A stretch of DNA of 20,548 bases from CAYJLC01 sp044426345 (GTDB lineage: Bacteria > Bacillota > Clostridia > Oscillospirales > Butyricicoccaceae), in contig JAWXUP010000048.1 in assembly GCA_044426345.1 (NCBI GenBank), positions 1-20,548 on the forward strand, given 5' to 3'. The position numbers and the translations under genes were made by a program. Below the pieces are notes generated by a model that saw only the letters and a program-made list of their open reading frames with translations, had not been told where the DNA came from and did no database searches. The stretch's first letter is position 1. Each line of letters opens with the position of its first letter. This document shows positions 1-7,282 of the stretch, in pieces.

Positions 1-10
1 ATAAATACGG

Positions 11-123
11 TGCAAGCTCCCTCAGTCACTGTGGTGACAGCTCCCTCGAAGAAGGAGCCAAGGAAAAGCCTCCCTCTCCGAGGGAGGTGGCAAAATCTTT
101 GATTTTGACGGAGGGAGCTAGCA
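11..123. repeat. Repeat family A, copy 1 (MITE-like palindromic repeat)
   Basis: A GC-rich element of about 110 bp found three times in the window (also 5692-5806 and 12565-12674). Its ends form an imperfect terminal inverted repeat: TGCAAGCTCCCTC on the left, and GAGGGAGCTAGCA on the right, which reads TGCTAGCTCCCTC on the other strand. Inside are nested hairpins (CCTCCCTC/GAGGGAGG, CAAAATC/GATTTTG). It contains no convincing gene. The flanking ATAAATACGG is also found beside copy 2, so the window opens in the middle of a larger composite repeat. Confidence 0.85.
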
Positions 124-140
124 CGATTTAAAAAATAATA

Positions 141-171
141 CACCCTGTAGGGTGAGGGCTTGTTCCCACCG
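141..171. repeat. Repeat family C, degenerate copy
   Basis: Begins CACCCTGTAGGG, like the two family C units at 5643 and 5822, followed by a weakened inverted repeat (GGTGAGGG, then TTCCCACC). It lies 18 bp beyond family A copy 1, the same arrangement as around copy 2, so A and C travel together. Confidence 0.6.
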
Positions 172-200
172 TTACGTATAACAAACTACCACCAAACAAA

Positions 201-237
201 AAACATCGGCAAATCTCAAATCTGTCGATGTTTTTTA
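201..237 (-). terminator. Intrinsic terminator of the EamA-GNAT operon (possibly bidirectional)
   Basis: Arms AACATCG (202-208) and CGATGTT (226-232) form a hairpin that extends inward with wobbles. It is flanked by A-runs on the left and T-runs on the right, so it has a U-tract on either strand. It lies directly after the stop codon of the leftward acetyltransferase gene. Confidence 0.75.
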
Positions 238-239
238 TA

Positions 240-785
240 TTAAAATTCTTTGCAAATTTCTCTAAACGGAACAAACTCCTTAGGTGGAACATCATACTCG
301 CTGATGTTTTTTTCAACCCAAGTAACATCAAGCCATTTTCCGTTTTTAAAACCAGCATTATGATAAACTGCGTTGATTTTAAATCCGATTTTTTGGTGCA
401 TAGCAATGCTTTTATCATTTCCACTCGTGATAATTCCATAAACGTTTTTTATATTTTGACGTTGCAAAATCTCTATTAATCTGCGATATAATTCACTACC
501 AATTCCACATCCACGCTCATTTTTATCAACATAAACGGTCATTACAGCATTCCAACTATAAGATGCACGCTCCATATGTCTTGAGGCATACGAATAACCC
601 ACTATTTTACCGTCAACTTCGCAAACTATGTATGGATAATTTTCAAGCGTATTTGCAATTCTTATCTCAAATTCTTGTACTGTTGGTGCTATATATTCAA
701 AAGAAATGTGCGTATTTTCAACGTAATATTTATAAATTTCGCAAATTTCCTTAGCATCTTTTATAGTTGCAATTCTAATGTTCAT
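240..785 (-). CDS. GNAT-family N-acetyltransferase (phosphinothricin/methionine-sulfone acetyltransferase type)
   Basis: A 181-residue GNAT enzyme transferring acetyl from acetyl-CoA to an amine. Seen: beta-strand start MNIRIATIKDAKEI, acetyl-CoA loop ERGCGIGSELYRRL, then the NDKSIAMHQKIGFK segment and a C-terminal KNGKWLDVTWVEK block. This order and length match the Pat/Bar/YncA branch, whose members acetylate phosphinothricin, methionine sulfone or similar amino-acid analogues; the true substrate here is unknown. I chose the ATG at 785 because GGAGAC lies a few bases upstream and the conserved N-terminus begins there; an in-frame ATG at 833 would add an unconserved tail. The start overlaps the stop of the upstream EamA gene by 11 bp, so the two are translationally coupled, possibly as a detoxify-and-export pair. 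Confidence 0.88.
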   Translation of the reverse strand: MNIRIATIKDAKEICEIYKYYVENTHISFEYIAPTVQEFEIRIANTLENYPYIVCEVDGKIVGYSYASRHMERASYSWNAVMTVYVDKNERGCGIGSELYRRLIEILQRQNIKNVYGIITSGNDKSIAMHQKIGFKINAVYHNAGFKNGKWLDVTWVEKNISEYDVPPKEFVPFREICKEF

Positions 786-1647
786 TAATGTCTCCTTTTG
801 TTTGTTTAAATTGTGCATATAGCGCCCCACCAAAAATTAATATAGCACCAATAAATTGGTACCAAAGTAGGCTCTCGCTAAAGAAAATATACGCTAAAAT
901 CAGTGCCGAGGCTGGATCAATATAGCTGAAAATCGAAATATCTTGTGGTGATAAACCTTGCAATGAACCGATATATAGAGACATAGCTACTCCAGTATGC
1001 AAAGCACCGACAGTTAAAAGAAGTGCAAAATCTGACATACTTGGCACGAAGATAATCGTTCCAGTGGTTGCTGTGCAATAAATGGTCATAACCACAGCAG
1101 CTACCATAAGTTGAACCATCGTACTTGTTAGACCACACATCGGTTTTATAAATTTGTTGGTAATCATAATCACAGCATACAGAACGGCTGACATTAAAGC
1201 ACAAAATACAGCAAAAGACACACCACTGCTTGAAACTTGTGATATATTTACTAAAATCATACCAAAAACAGCTGAAACTATAGCAAAAATCTGAGGTATT
1301 GTGATTTTTTCCTTAAATATTATCGGAGCAAGAACAAAAACCATAATCGGTGCAGTGTAATAAATAATCGTAGCCAAACCGACCGACGTATTTTTATATG
1401 CCTCAAACAAAAATGCCCAGCTACTGCCTATTGCAGTGCCAGAAATTAAAAGTGGTAATTTGTTTGCTATAATGCCGTTGAAATCAATTTTTTTGCGTGT
1501 TATGGCAAAGAAAATCAGCAAAAACGCACTACCAATTATAGTTCGCCATTGCACAATTTGAACACTTGGGACATCTATCCACTTTACGAAAATACCAATA
1601 CTTCCGAAAATCAGCATAGCTACCACGAAGTTTATTTTATTTTTCAT
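775..1647 (-). CDS. EamA/DMT-family membrane transporter
   Basis: A 290-residue, very hydrophobic protein with about ten predicted membrane helices in two homologous halves, the standard EamA (drug/metabolite transporter, RhaT-like) architecture. It starts MKNKINFVVAMLIFGSIGIF, has the mid-protein helix IIYYTAPIMVFVLAPIIFKE typical of the first EamA repeat, and the second-repeat counterpart ISIFSYIDPASALILAYIFF. Members export amino acids, sugars or metabolites; the substrate cannot be told from sequence. The start codon at 1647 has AGAGGG just upstream on the minus strand. It is the first gene of a leftward operon with the overlapping acetyltransferase. Confidence 0.9.
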   Translation of the reverse strand: MKNKINFVVAMLIFGSIGIFVKWIDVPSVQIVQWRTIIGSAFLLIFFAITRKKIDFNGIIANKLPLLISGTAIGSSWAFLFEAYKNTSVGLATIIYYTAPIMVFVLAPIIFKEKITIPQIFAIVSAVFGMILVNISQVSSSGVSFAVFCALMSAVLYAVIMITNKFIKPMCGLTSTMVQLMVAAVVMTIYCTATTGTIIFVPSMSDFALLLTVGALHTGVAMSLYIGSLQGLSPQDISIFSYIDPASALILAYIFFSESLLWYQFIGAILIFGGALYAQFKQTKGDINEH

Positions 1648-1684
1648 ACAACCCTCTTTAATACATTAAAACGATACTGCATTA

Positions 1685-1713
1685 ATTTTATAACATTTTT
1701 GTGGTTTTGGCAA
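1685..1713 (-). promoter_or_regulatory. Promoter for the EamA-GNAT operon
   Basis: On the minus strand TTGCCA (1713-1708) and TAAAAT (1690-1685) are separated by 17 bp, a good sigma-A match, about 40 bp upstream of the EamA start codon. Confidence 0.6.
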
Positions 1714-1753
1714 GTTAAATTTACTTTTTTATGTGAACATATCGGCATATCTA

Positions 1754-1782
1754 TTGTAAAAAACACGTAAAAATGGTAGAAT
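1754..1782 (+). promoter_or_regulatory. Promoter for the radical SAM-HD operon
   Basis: TTGTAA (1754-1759), a 17-bp spacer, then TAGAAT (1777-1782). Transcription would begin near 1789, leaving a leader of only about a dozen bases that contains the AGAGGTG ribosome binding site. It is divergent from the EamA promoter. Confidence 0.55.
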
Positions 1783-1800
1783 ATTAAAAAAGAGGTGCTT

Positions 1801-3456
1801 ATGAAAACTTTACTTATTGCAATAAATTCTCAGTATGTGCATTTAAATTTAGCTGTTCGTAGTTTGAATGCAAGTTTAAATCACAAAGCTGAAATGATGG
1901 AATTTAATATAAATAATGAAATCGGCAAAGTTTTTGCTGATATTGTTCTAAAAAAACCAGACTTAATTTTATTTTCGACTTATATTTGGAATATTGATTT
2001 CGTGTTGAATTTGGCAAGCGATTTAAAGAAAGCAATGCCAAAAACAAAAATCGTATTAGGTGGACCAGAGGTTTCGTTTGAATCGAAAAAAATTATCGCT
2101 GAAAATGATTTTATAGATTATATTTTATGTGGTGAATGTGAAGAAATACTTCCACGATTTATACAAGCAGTTGAAAATGGAGATAATATTACAGACTTAA
2201 CAGGCGTCGTAGGACGTGAATATGCAGATGACACATATAATATTGTACAAGATATCAACGTGCTAAAACCGATAAGCGAGATATATAATGTAATAGAGCC
2301 TAACAAAATTTACTATTATGAAACTGCACGTGGATGTCCGTTTTCGTGTTCGTATTGTCTATCTGGTTCGATAAAAGACACCACTAGATATTTAGATTTA
2401 GAGCGTGTATTTGTTGACTTAAAGTATTTTTCTGACAATAATATACCATTAGTAAAATTTGTTGACCGTACTTTTAACGCAAATAAAAAGCGTGCTAAGG
2501 AAATTATTCGTTTTTGCATAGAAAATACTGGCGATACGTCATTCCATTTTGAAGTTGGAGCGGACATACTAGATGATGAAATTATAGACCTACTAAATAA
2601 CGCACCACACGGAAAATTTCAGCTAGAGGCTGGAGTTCAATCGTGTAACGAAAAAACATTAGAGGCTGTAATCCGAACAACTAATCTTGAAAAATTGGCT
2701 AAAAATACTACGAAAATTATCGAGGCGAACAATGTTCATATGCATCTTGATTTAATCGCAGGACTGCCATATGAAGATTTTCATTCGTTCGGAAGGTCTT
2801 TCAGCGAACTTTTCAAATTATCGCCACACCATTTGCAACTAGGATTTTTGAAACTGCTAAAAGGTTCGCGTTTGCTAGCACAAGCAGAAGAATATGGCAT
2901 AGTTTATCGTGATTACCCACCATATGAGGTTATTTCTACTAATGATATTACAGCGAGTGAGCTTATCTTGTTAAAAGATATCGAGGAAGTTGTAGAGCGT
3001 TATTATAACGCTGATATCGGAAGAAATTCGCTTGAAATTTTAAGGAACGAATGCCCTACTCCTTTTGTTATGTTTAAAATTATAGCAGAGGATTTTCGTC
3101 AAAAAGGCTATTTATCATATCCGATGAATATTTCTACAAAGCTACAAGTTTTGGGTGAGTATATAAAAGATGAATTTGAGCTTGATACGGTAATATGGCA
3201 TAAAATTTTGCGTGAAATGCTAAATGATATACTAAAAAACGGAGCAAAAGGCAATTTACCTAGTATTTTAGATGATATTATAATTGAAACTGACAATAAA
3301 CCGTATAAAAATAAATTATTAGAGCTTAAAAAAATCACTGGGGATGAATATAGAAAAGCGAAGTTTTTTGCTGTAAAAAATGGAGATACGCAAGAGATAA
3401 TAATGGCGATTAGTGGAAAAATAACTGTATTTAAGGAGTGTGAATTATGTCAATAG
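1801..3456 (+). CDS. B12-binding-domain radical SAM protein (DUF4080 type)
   Basis: A 551-residue protein. Residues 1-140 resemble a cobalamin-binding Rossmann domain (strands MKTLLIAI, PDLILFSTYIW and KIVLGGPEVS). Next is a radical SAM core with the CxxxCxxC cluster motif at Cys179, Cys183 and Cys186 (GCPFSCSYC), then a GVQSCNEKTL segment typical of the barrel. The last 150 or so residues match the DUF4080 tail as I know it. The family's reaction is unknown; related B12-radical SAM enzymes methylate or rearrange unactivated carbons. I prefer ATG 1801 over the GTG at 1795 because AGAGGTG serves as its Shine-Dalgarno. The 3' end overlaps the next gene by 10 bp, implying coupled translation. 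Confidence 0.88.
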   Translation: MKTLLIAINSQYVHLNLAVRSLNASLNHKAEMMEFNINNEIGKVFADIVLKKPDLILFSTYIWNIDFVLNLASDLKKAMPKTKIVLGGPEVSFESKKIIAENDFIDYILCGECEEILPRFIQAVENGDNITDLTGVVGREYADDTYNIVQDINVLKPISEIYNVIEPNKIYYYETARGCPFSCSYCLSGSIKDTTRYLDLERVFVDLKYFSDNNIPLVKFVDRTFNANKKRAKEIIRFCIENTGDTSFHFEVGADILDDEIIDLLNNAPHGKFQLEAGVQSCNEKTLEAVIRTTNLEKLAKNTTKIIEANNVHMHLDLIAGLPYEDFHSFGRSFSELFKLSPHHLQLGFLKLLKGSRLLAQAEEYGIVYRDYPPYEVISTNDITASELILLKDIEEVVERYYNADIGRNSLEILRNECPTPFVMFKIIAEDFRQKGYLSYPMNISTKLQVLGEYIKDEFELDTVIWHKILREMLNDILKNGAKGNLPSILDDIIIETDNKPYKNKLLELKKITGDEYRKAKFFAVKNGDTQEIIMAISGKITVFKECELCQ

Positions 3457-4016
3457 AACAAAACAAAGAACGATTTATCTCAATTTTACGTGAAAACATT
3501 ACTCGTCACGGAATTGAAAATTTAATTGAATGGTTAGTGAAAACAGACTTTTTTGATGCACCTGCATCAACTAGATATCACGCGGCATATGCTGGTGGAT
3601 TGTGTCAGCATAGTTTAAATGTTTATGATGTGTTTATGGAAAAACATTTCGATGAGAGTGAAGAAACTCGTGAAAGTGTCGCACTTGTAACATTGCTTCA
3701 CGATTTGTGCAAAGCCAATTTCTATAAATTATCAAAACGCAACCAAAAAATCGACGGAAGATGGCAAGAGGTAGACTTTTATTCTATCGAAGATCTGTTC
3801 CCTTATGGACACGGAGAAAAATCGGTATTTCTTATCGAGAGATTTATGAAACTAAAAATCGACGAAGCATGTGCAATACGTTGGCATATGGGAGGTTTTG
3901 ATGACAGCGTAAAAGCTGGAAGTTTCTCATTAAGTGCGGCATTTGAAAAATATCCATTATGTGTAAAAACGCATATTTCAGACCTTGAAGCTAGCTATTT
4001 ACGTGAAGAAAAGTAA
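3447..4016 (+). CDS. HD-domain phosphohydrolase
   Basis: A 189-residue metal-dependent HD-superfamily protein. Seen: His55 in GGLCQHSLNVY, the His85-Asp86 doublet in VTLLHDLCK, His122 in YGHGEKS and His147 in RWHMGG, the expected metal-ligand spacing. Such enzymes hydrolyse phosphate esters of nucleotides or related compounds; this short stand-alone form has no assigned substrate. A strong AAGGAG lies 8 bp before ATG 3447, inside the end of the radical SAM gene. The overlap suggests a functional link between the two proteins, but nothing shows what it is. Confidence 0.87.
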   Translation: MSIEQNKERFISILRENITRHGIENLIEWLVKTDFFDAPASTRYHAAYAGGLCQHSLNVYDVFMEKHFDESEETRESVALVTLLHDLCKANFYKLSKRNQKIDGRWQEVDFYSIEDLFPYGHGEKSVFLIERFMKLKIDEACAIRWHMGGFDDSVKAGSFSLSAAFEKYPLCVKTHISDLEASYLREEK

Positions 4017-4020
4017 ATAA

Positions 4021-4050
4021 AGAAAAGGAACGCATCACTTGGTGCGTTCC
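4021..4050 (+). terminator. Hairpin after the HD gene (terminator-like, no U-run)
   Basis: A 10-bp stem GGAACGCATC/GGTGCGTTCC with loop ACTT begins a few bases after the HD stop codon. It lacks a following T-run here, but an identical copy at 4351-4374 has one, suggesting this copy was cut off from its U-tract by the intervening repeat insertion. Confidence 0.55.
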
Positions 4051-4056
4051 TCAGAC

Positions 4057-4343
4057 TGTCGAACAAGAGCAAAACTTACTTTAACCTTAAAATAAAATTT
4101 GAAAGCACAAGCTAGCAAAGTAAAAATTTTTCAGAGAAAAATTATTTACGCAGCGATAAGGCTGTAACTTGCTGATAAAACAAGCTGTGTTTTCGTCTTT
4201 TGGATACTTTGGGACGTACCAAAGTATCAGCCAAGCGGCGAGCGACTGCCGAGAAAAAAGATAGCACTATGGTAAGTGGTAGAAGAGAAAATAAAAAATT
4301 TGTATATTTAAAAAATCTATTTTAAAAATGAGTTTTTCGACAA
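4057..4343. repeat. Repeat family B, copy 1
   Basis: A 287-bp non-coding element bounded by TGTCGAA on the left and TTCGACA on the right, a 7-bp terminal inverted repeat. Its core is a 26-bp near-palindrome at 4203-4228 (GATACTTTGG ... CCAAAGTATC). It then has a CGGCGAGCGACTGCCGAG block and AAAAAAGATAGCACTA. Related copies lie at 12715-12950 (same orientation), and 5332-5476 and 20329-20548 (opposite orientation). The element is flanked by 33-bp direct repeats of the terminator sequence (4019-4051 and 4343-4375). Confidence 0.8.
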
Positions 4344-4382
4344 AGAAAAGGAACGCATCACTTGGTGCGTTCCTTTTCTCTA
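4343..4382. terminator. Bidirectional intrinsic terminator between convergent genes
   Basis: Stem GGAACGCATC/GGTGCGTTCC (4351-4374) flanked by GAAAA on the left and TTTTC on the right, so both strands carry a U-tract. It serves the leftward pyridoxal kinase gene and could have served the rightward HD gene before the family B repeat separated them. Confidence 0.75.
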
Positions 4383-4395
4383 TTAAATAAAAATT

Positions 4396-5190
4396 CTAAA
4401 GCAAAGATTCAAATTCTACGCCAAAAAGTGGTTCTGTGCCTAGTTTTATGGTGTGATTTATAGCTTTTCCAATAAAATCCGAGGCAAACTCGACAGATTT
4501 TTGCAAATCATCACCGTTTAGCATTTTTGATATAAAAATTGATGTAAATAAATCACCTGTACCAGGAAAATATTGGTCGATATAGTCATTTTCGTGGAAA
4601 TAAATATTACCGTTTGAGTAAAAAGCAGTTGCTATTTTATCATTATTTAAGTGCAAGCCAGTAATTATTATAGTTTTTGGGCCGAAATTTGCAAGCTTTT
4701 TTGATAGATTTAAAATTTCATGTTCACTCGTTGCAAGAAAATCCATCGGCAAGTCGAGTAATATTTTAACTTCGGTAATATTTGGAGTAATTATATCAGC
4801 GTGTCGGATGAGTTTTTTCATTTTTTCGCACATTGATTTTGTATAAGTTGTATAAACCTTGCCTTCATCGCCCATTACAGGGTCAATTATAACTGAGCTT
4901 TGTGGGAATTTTCCACAAGCTGAAATAACGCTGTCAATTTGACTTTCAGAACTCAAAAAGCCAGAATAAATTGCATCAAACTTTAAATTAAGTTTGTTAT
5001 AATGTTCGATATATTCATCTAAAAAACCACTTAAATCACACATTTTATAATCAGCAAACGCTGTGTGCGTTGAAAAAATCGCAGTTGGCGCTGGAACACA
5101 CTGATGTCCAAACTTCGCAAAAACCGAAATAATTGTAGTAAGCGAACTTCTCCCAAAACCAGCAAGGTCGTGTATAGCTAAAATTTTCAT
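4396..5190 (-). CDS. pdxY: Pyridoxal/pyridoxamine kinase
   Basis: A 264-residue ribokinase-fold enzyme that phosphorylates pyridoxal or pyridoxamine to salvage vitamin B6 (PLP). Seen: N-terminal KILAIHDLAGFGRSSLTTI, substrate-side segment PTAIFSTHTAFAD, the DPVMGDEGKVY motif at residues 103-113, TPNITE at 135-140, and the ATP-site anion hole with the catalytic base Asp213 in PGTGDLFTS. Length is normal for PdxY and the Firmicutes pyridoxamine kinases. The ATG at 5190 has GAGGTG a few bases upstream. PLP is the cofactor of the aminotransferase at 16406, but the genes are far apart and a link is not implied. The gene symbol could equally be pdxK; the split is not resolvable here. Confidence 0.88.
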   Translation of the reverse strand: MKILAIHDLAGFGRSSLTTIISVFAKFGHQCVPAPTAIFSTHTAFADYKMCDLSGFLDEYIEHYNKLNLKFDAIYSGFLSSESQIDSVISACGKFPQSSVIIDPVMGDEGKVYTTYTKSMCEKMKKLIRHADIITPNITEVKILLDLPMDFLATSEHEILNLSKKLANFGPKTIIITGLHLNNDKIATAFYSNGNIYFHENDYIDQYFPGTGDLFTSIFISKMLNGDDLQKSVEFASDFIGKAINHTIKLGTEPLFGVEFESLL

Positions 5191-5237
5191 AATTCACCTC
5201 GAAAAATAGTATATATTTTATTGTATCATAAAAAACT

Positions 5238-5278
5238 AAAATTTCCAATAATCTTTACTTATGGAAATTTTTATTTTT
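5238..5278. terminator. Orphan hairpin flanked by T-runs
   Basis: AAAATTTCCA (5238-5247) pairs with TGGAAATTTT (5262-5271), followed by a T-rich run on the plus strand and also preceded by an A-rich run. It looks like a bidirectional terminator, yet no rightward gene precedes it. It may insulate the pyridoxal kinase promoter from the repeat region. Confidence 0.45.
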
Positions 5279-5331
5279 TTATAATATTTATAATTGATGT
5301 TTTTTTATCGGCACACTCACCACTTACTGCC

Positions 5332-5476
5332 TGTGCTATCTTTTTTCTCGGCAGTTCGCTCGCCGCGTGGCTGATACTTTGGGACGTCCCAAAGTATCCA
5401 AAAGACGAAATCTTTTTGCGAAAAGATTTATCAAAATCTGGGGCGTGATGTTTTTATTGGAAGTACGCAATCCGGC
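5332..5476. repeat. Repeat family B, copy 2 (inverse orientation)
   Basis: Nearly identical to the right end of the window (20405-20548), differing by one inserted T and one G/A change over about 145 bp. Contains the 26-bp perfect palindrome at 5373-5398 and a hairpin AAATCTTTT/AAAAGATTT (about 5410-5432). Beyond the palindrome it differs from copies 1 and 3, so there are two subfamilies. The element probably continues to about 5640, but the matching part of copy 4 lies outside the window. Positions 5477-5640 hold no gene I can support; a short frame reading LGRPKVSKRR here is an artefact of the repeat. Confidence 0.8.
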
Positions 5477-5642
5477 ATCCGTTCGCCTAACCACTCGTAC
5501 TCCAACTCGCTATCGCTTATGCAGTGGTATCGATAAATTTTCTCGACCACGTAGTTGCCTATTTCGGTGCTGAAACTTACGTTATTCGTGCCACGCACGT
5601 TTGCTACGGTGGTATAAATTTATTTATACGTGAAAAACAATG

Positions 5643-5672
5643 CACCCTGTAGGGGCGATCATTGGTCGCCCG
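5643..5672. repeat. Repeat family C, copy
   Basis: CACCCTGTAGGGGCGATC followed by GGTCGCCCG: a hairpin GGGCGATC/GGTCGCCC after a constant CACCCTGTA head. The stem differs from the copy at 5822 while pairing is kept, which means the hairpin is maintained rather than the exact sequence. Confidence 0.8.
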
Positions 5673-5691
5673 TGCCGTGTAATAAATACGG

Positions 5692-5806
5692 TGCAAGCTC
5701 CCTCAGTCACTGTGGTGACAGCTCCCTCGTCAGGGAGCCAAAGGAAAAAAGCCTCCCTCTCCGAGGGAGGTGGCAAAATCTTTGATTTTGACGGAGGGAG
5801 CTAGCA
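5692..5806. repeat. Repeat family A, copy 2
   Basis: Same terminal inverted repeats and internal hairpins as copy 1, with small indels in the centre. It is flanked on both sides by family C hairpins (5643-5672 and 5822-5851), giving a composite C-A-C unit of about 210 bp. The left spacer contains CCGT/ACGG pairing. Confidence 0.87.
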
Positions 5807-5821
5807 CAATAAAAAATAACG

Positions 5822-5851
5822 CACCCTGTAGGGGCGAACTGCGTTCGCCCG
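5822..5851. repeat. Repeat family C, copy
   Basis: CACCCTGTAGGGGCGAAC, then GTTCGCCCG: same head as the 5643 copy with a different, still complementary stem (GGGCGAAC/GTTCGCCC). Confidence 0.8.
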
Positions 5852-5853
5852 TC

Positions 5854-5912
5854 ATACCGATACATCAGTTTTTAATTTAATTTATGTGAATTAAAAACAG
5901 AAGTATCGGTAT
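5854..5912. repeat. 59-bp two-step palindrome
   Basis: Outer arms ATACCGATAC (5854-5863) and GTATCGGTAT (5903-5912) are perfectly complementary. After symmetrical 4-base interruptions, inner arms GTTTTTAATT (5868-5877) and AATTAAAAAC (5889-5898) are too, leaving an 11-base centre. It lies about 60 bp upstream of the GH10-like gene, between the repeat block and its ribosome binding site. It could be a regulatory hairpin or operator for that gene, or the remains of another small mobile repeat. Confidence 0.75.
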
Positions 5913-5973
5913 AACGGAAATATTCTAATAAAAACTACTGCTTATATCATACATAAAACAAAGGAGATTTATT

Positions 5974-7173
5974 ATGAAAAATCTATTATATTTAATTTTT
6001 TTAATGATATTCACAACAATTCTCGCTGTTTATATAATAAACTTCAATGAAAAAGGCACAGATATTACTCTGAATAATCAAATTAAAACAGATGAAATAC
6101 AAAACGAAAATCTTGAAGAATCAAATTTTACATATGAATATGACGAATACCTAAACGGTGTTTTCGTGACAACTGTATACAATCTAGACTTCCCTTCTAG
6201 CTCAAATTTAAGCGAACAACAATTGAAAAATGAAATAGATGAAATTTTGGACAATATAAAGGAACAAAAAATCACCGACGTTTTCTTTCAAGTCCGACCT
6301 TGTGCAGATGCTTTCTATTACTCGGAAATTTATCCTACGTCAATTTACCTCACAGGAAACCAAGATACAGTACCCGAATTTGATGTGCTAGAGTATTATA
6401 CTACAGGTTGTCACAAACGAGGATTGAAAATTCACGCGTGGATTAACCCTTATCGCATTACAAAAAGTAGTGATGACGTGCTATCGGATACACATATAGC
6501 TGTTACAAATCCAGAACTTACCGTTTTACATACCGATGGAAATTTATATTTCGACCCAGCACTTGACGAGGTTACTCAACTTATTTTAGACGGAGTGGAG
6601 GAAATTATCACAAACTACGATATAGACGGTATACATTTTGATGATTATTTTTACCCATCAACAACTTTTGACGATGCGCAAAGCTATGAAAAATATGGGG
6701 ACGGACGCTCTTTAGATGACTTTAGACGCGATAATATAACAAACTTCGTGCAAACTACATATAATTTCATCAAAATAACCAATCCAAACGTAGTTTTTGG
6801 TATTAGTCCGTCTGGAATTTGGGCAAATGCTAGCGACGGAGGTGTAGAAGGTGGTAGCAACACATCTGGTACAGGTTCGTATTTTTATAGCTACGCTGAT
6901 ACCAAAAAGTGGGTGGAAATGGAAATATTAGACTATATTGCTCCTCAAATTTACTGGAACATAGGTTTTCAATCAGCAGAATACGAAGTTTTGGTGGATT
7001 GGTGGGCAGAAGTGTGTGCTGGCACAAATGTTGAACTATATATATGTCACGCAAACTATAAAGAGGCTGATGGAACATTTGAAACTGGAGAAATAGATAG
7101 ACAAATAGAATATAACAAGACGAAAAGCAATGTTTCAGGCTCAATTTTCTTTAGATATTCGCATATAATATAA
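5974..7173 (+). CDS. GH10-like (DUF187) family 10 glycosylhydrolase, membrane-anchored
   Basis: A 399-residue protein with an N-terminal hydrophobic segment (residues 4-23, no lipobox or clear cleavage site), so it is probably anchored outside the membrane. It then has a polar linker to about residue 55 and a TIM-barrel domain. Seen: GVFVTTVYNLDFPSSS, the FQVRPCADAFYYS strand, LKIHAWINPYRIT, the DGIHFDDYFYP strand carrying acidic residues at the expected catalytic region, FGISPSGIWAN and DYIAPQIYW. These are hallmarks of the GHL10/DUF187 family, related to YngK; some such enzymes act on glycans or peptidoglycan-type substrates, but the substrate is not predictable. ATG 5974 follows AAGGAG with good spacing. 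It is a single-gene unit and not evidently part of the downstream pathway. Confidence 0.87.
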   Translation: MKNLLYLIFLMIFTTILAVYIINFNEKGTDITLNNQIKTDEIQNENLEESNFTYEYDEYLNGVFVTTVYNLDFPSSSNLSEQQLKNEIDEILDNIKEQKITDVFFQVRPCADAFYYSEIYPTSIYLTGNQDTVPEFDVLEYYTTGCHKRGLKIHAWINPYRITKSSDDVLSDTHIAVTNPELTVLHTDGNLYFDPALDEVTQLILDGVEEIITNYDIDGIHFDDYFYPSTTFDDAQSYEKYGDGRSLDDFRRDNITNFVQTTYNFIKITNPNVVFGISPSGIWANASDGGVEGGSNTSGTGSYFYSYADTKKWVEMEILDYIAPQIYWNIGFQSAEYEVLVDWWAEVCAGTNVELYICHANYKEADGTFETGEIDRQIEYNKTKSNVSGSIFFRYSHII

Positions 7174-7178
7174 AAATG

Positions 7179-7213
7179 ATGTGTTGTAGCACACGTGTTG
7201 TAACACATTATTT
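7179..7213 (+). terminator. Hairpin after the GH10-like gene
   Basis: ATGTGTT (7179-7185) and AACACAT (7202-7208) pair, with the interior continuing through G-U pairs, followed by TATTTTG. The T-run is short, so this is a moderate terminator. Confidence 0.5.
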
Positions 7214-7282
7214 TGCAAATGAACAATTTTGAAATTATGAAAATATACATATTGCATAAAAATGACAATAGGAAACTGTGTC

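Noticed and set aside
1..240. Direct repeats as a CRISPR array
   Set aside because: The repeats are about 110 bp, dispersed and palindromic, without regular spacers or cas genes.
5367..5573. Small open frame containing LADTLGRPKVSKRRNLFAKR, with counterparts at 12787-13017 and 20360-20542 on the minus strand
   Set aside because: All lie within family B repeats, in different frames relative to ends, with no ribosome binding site and sequence explained by the palindrome.
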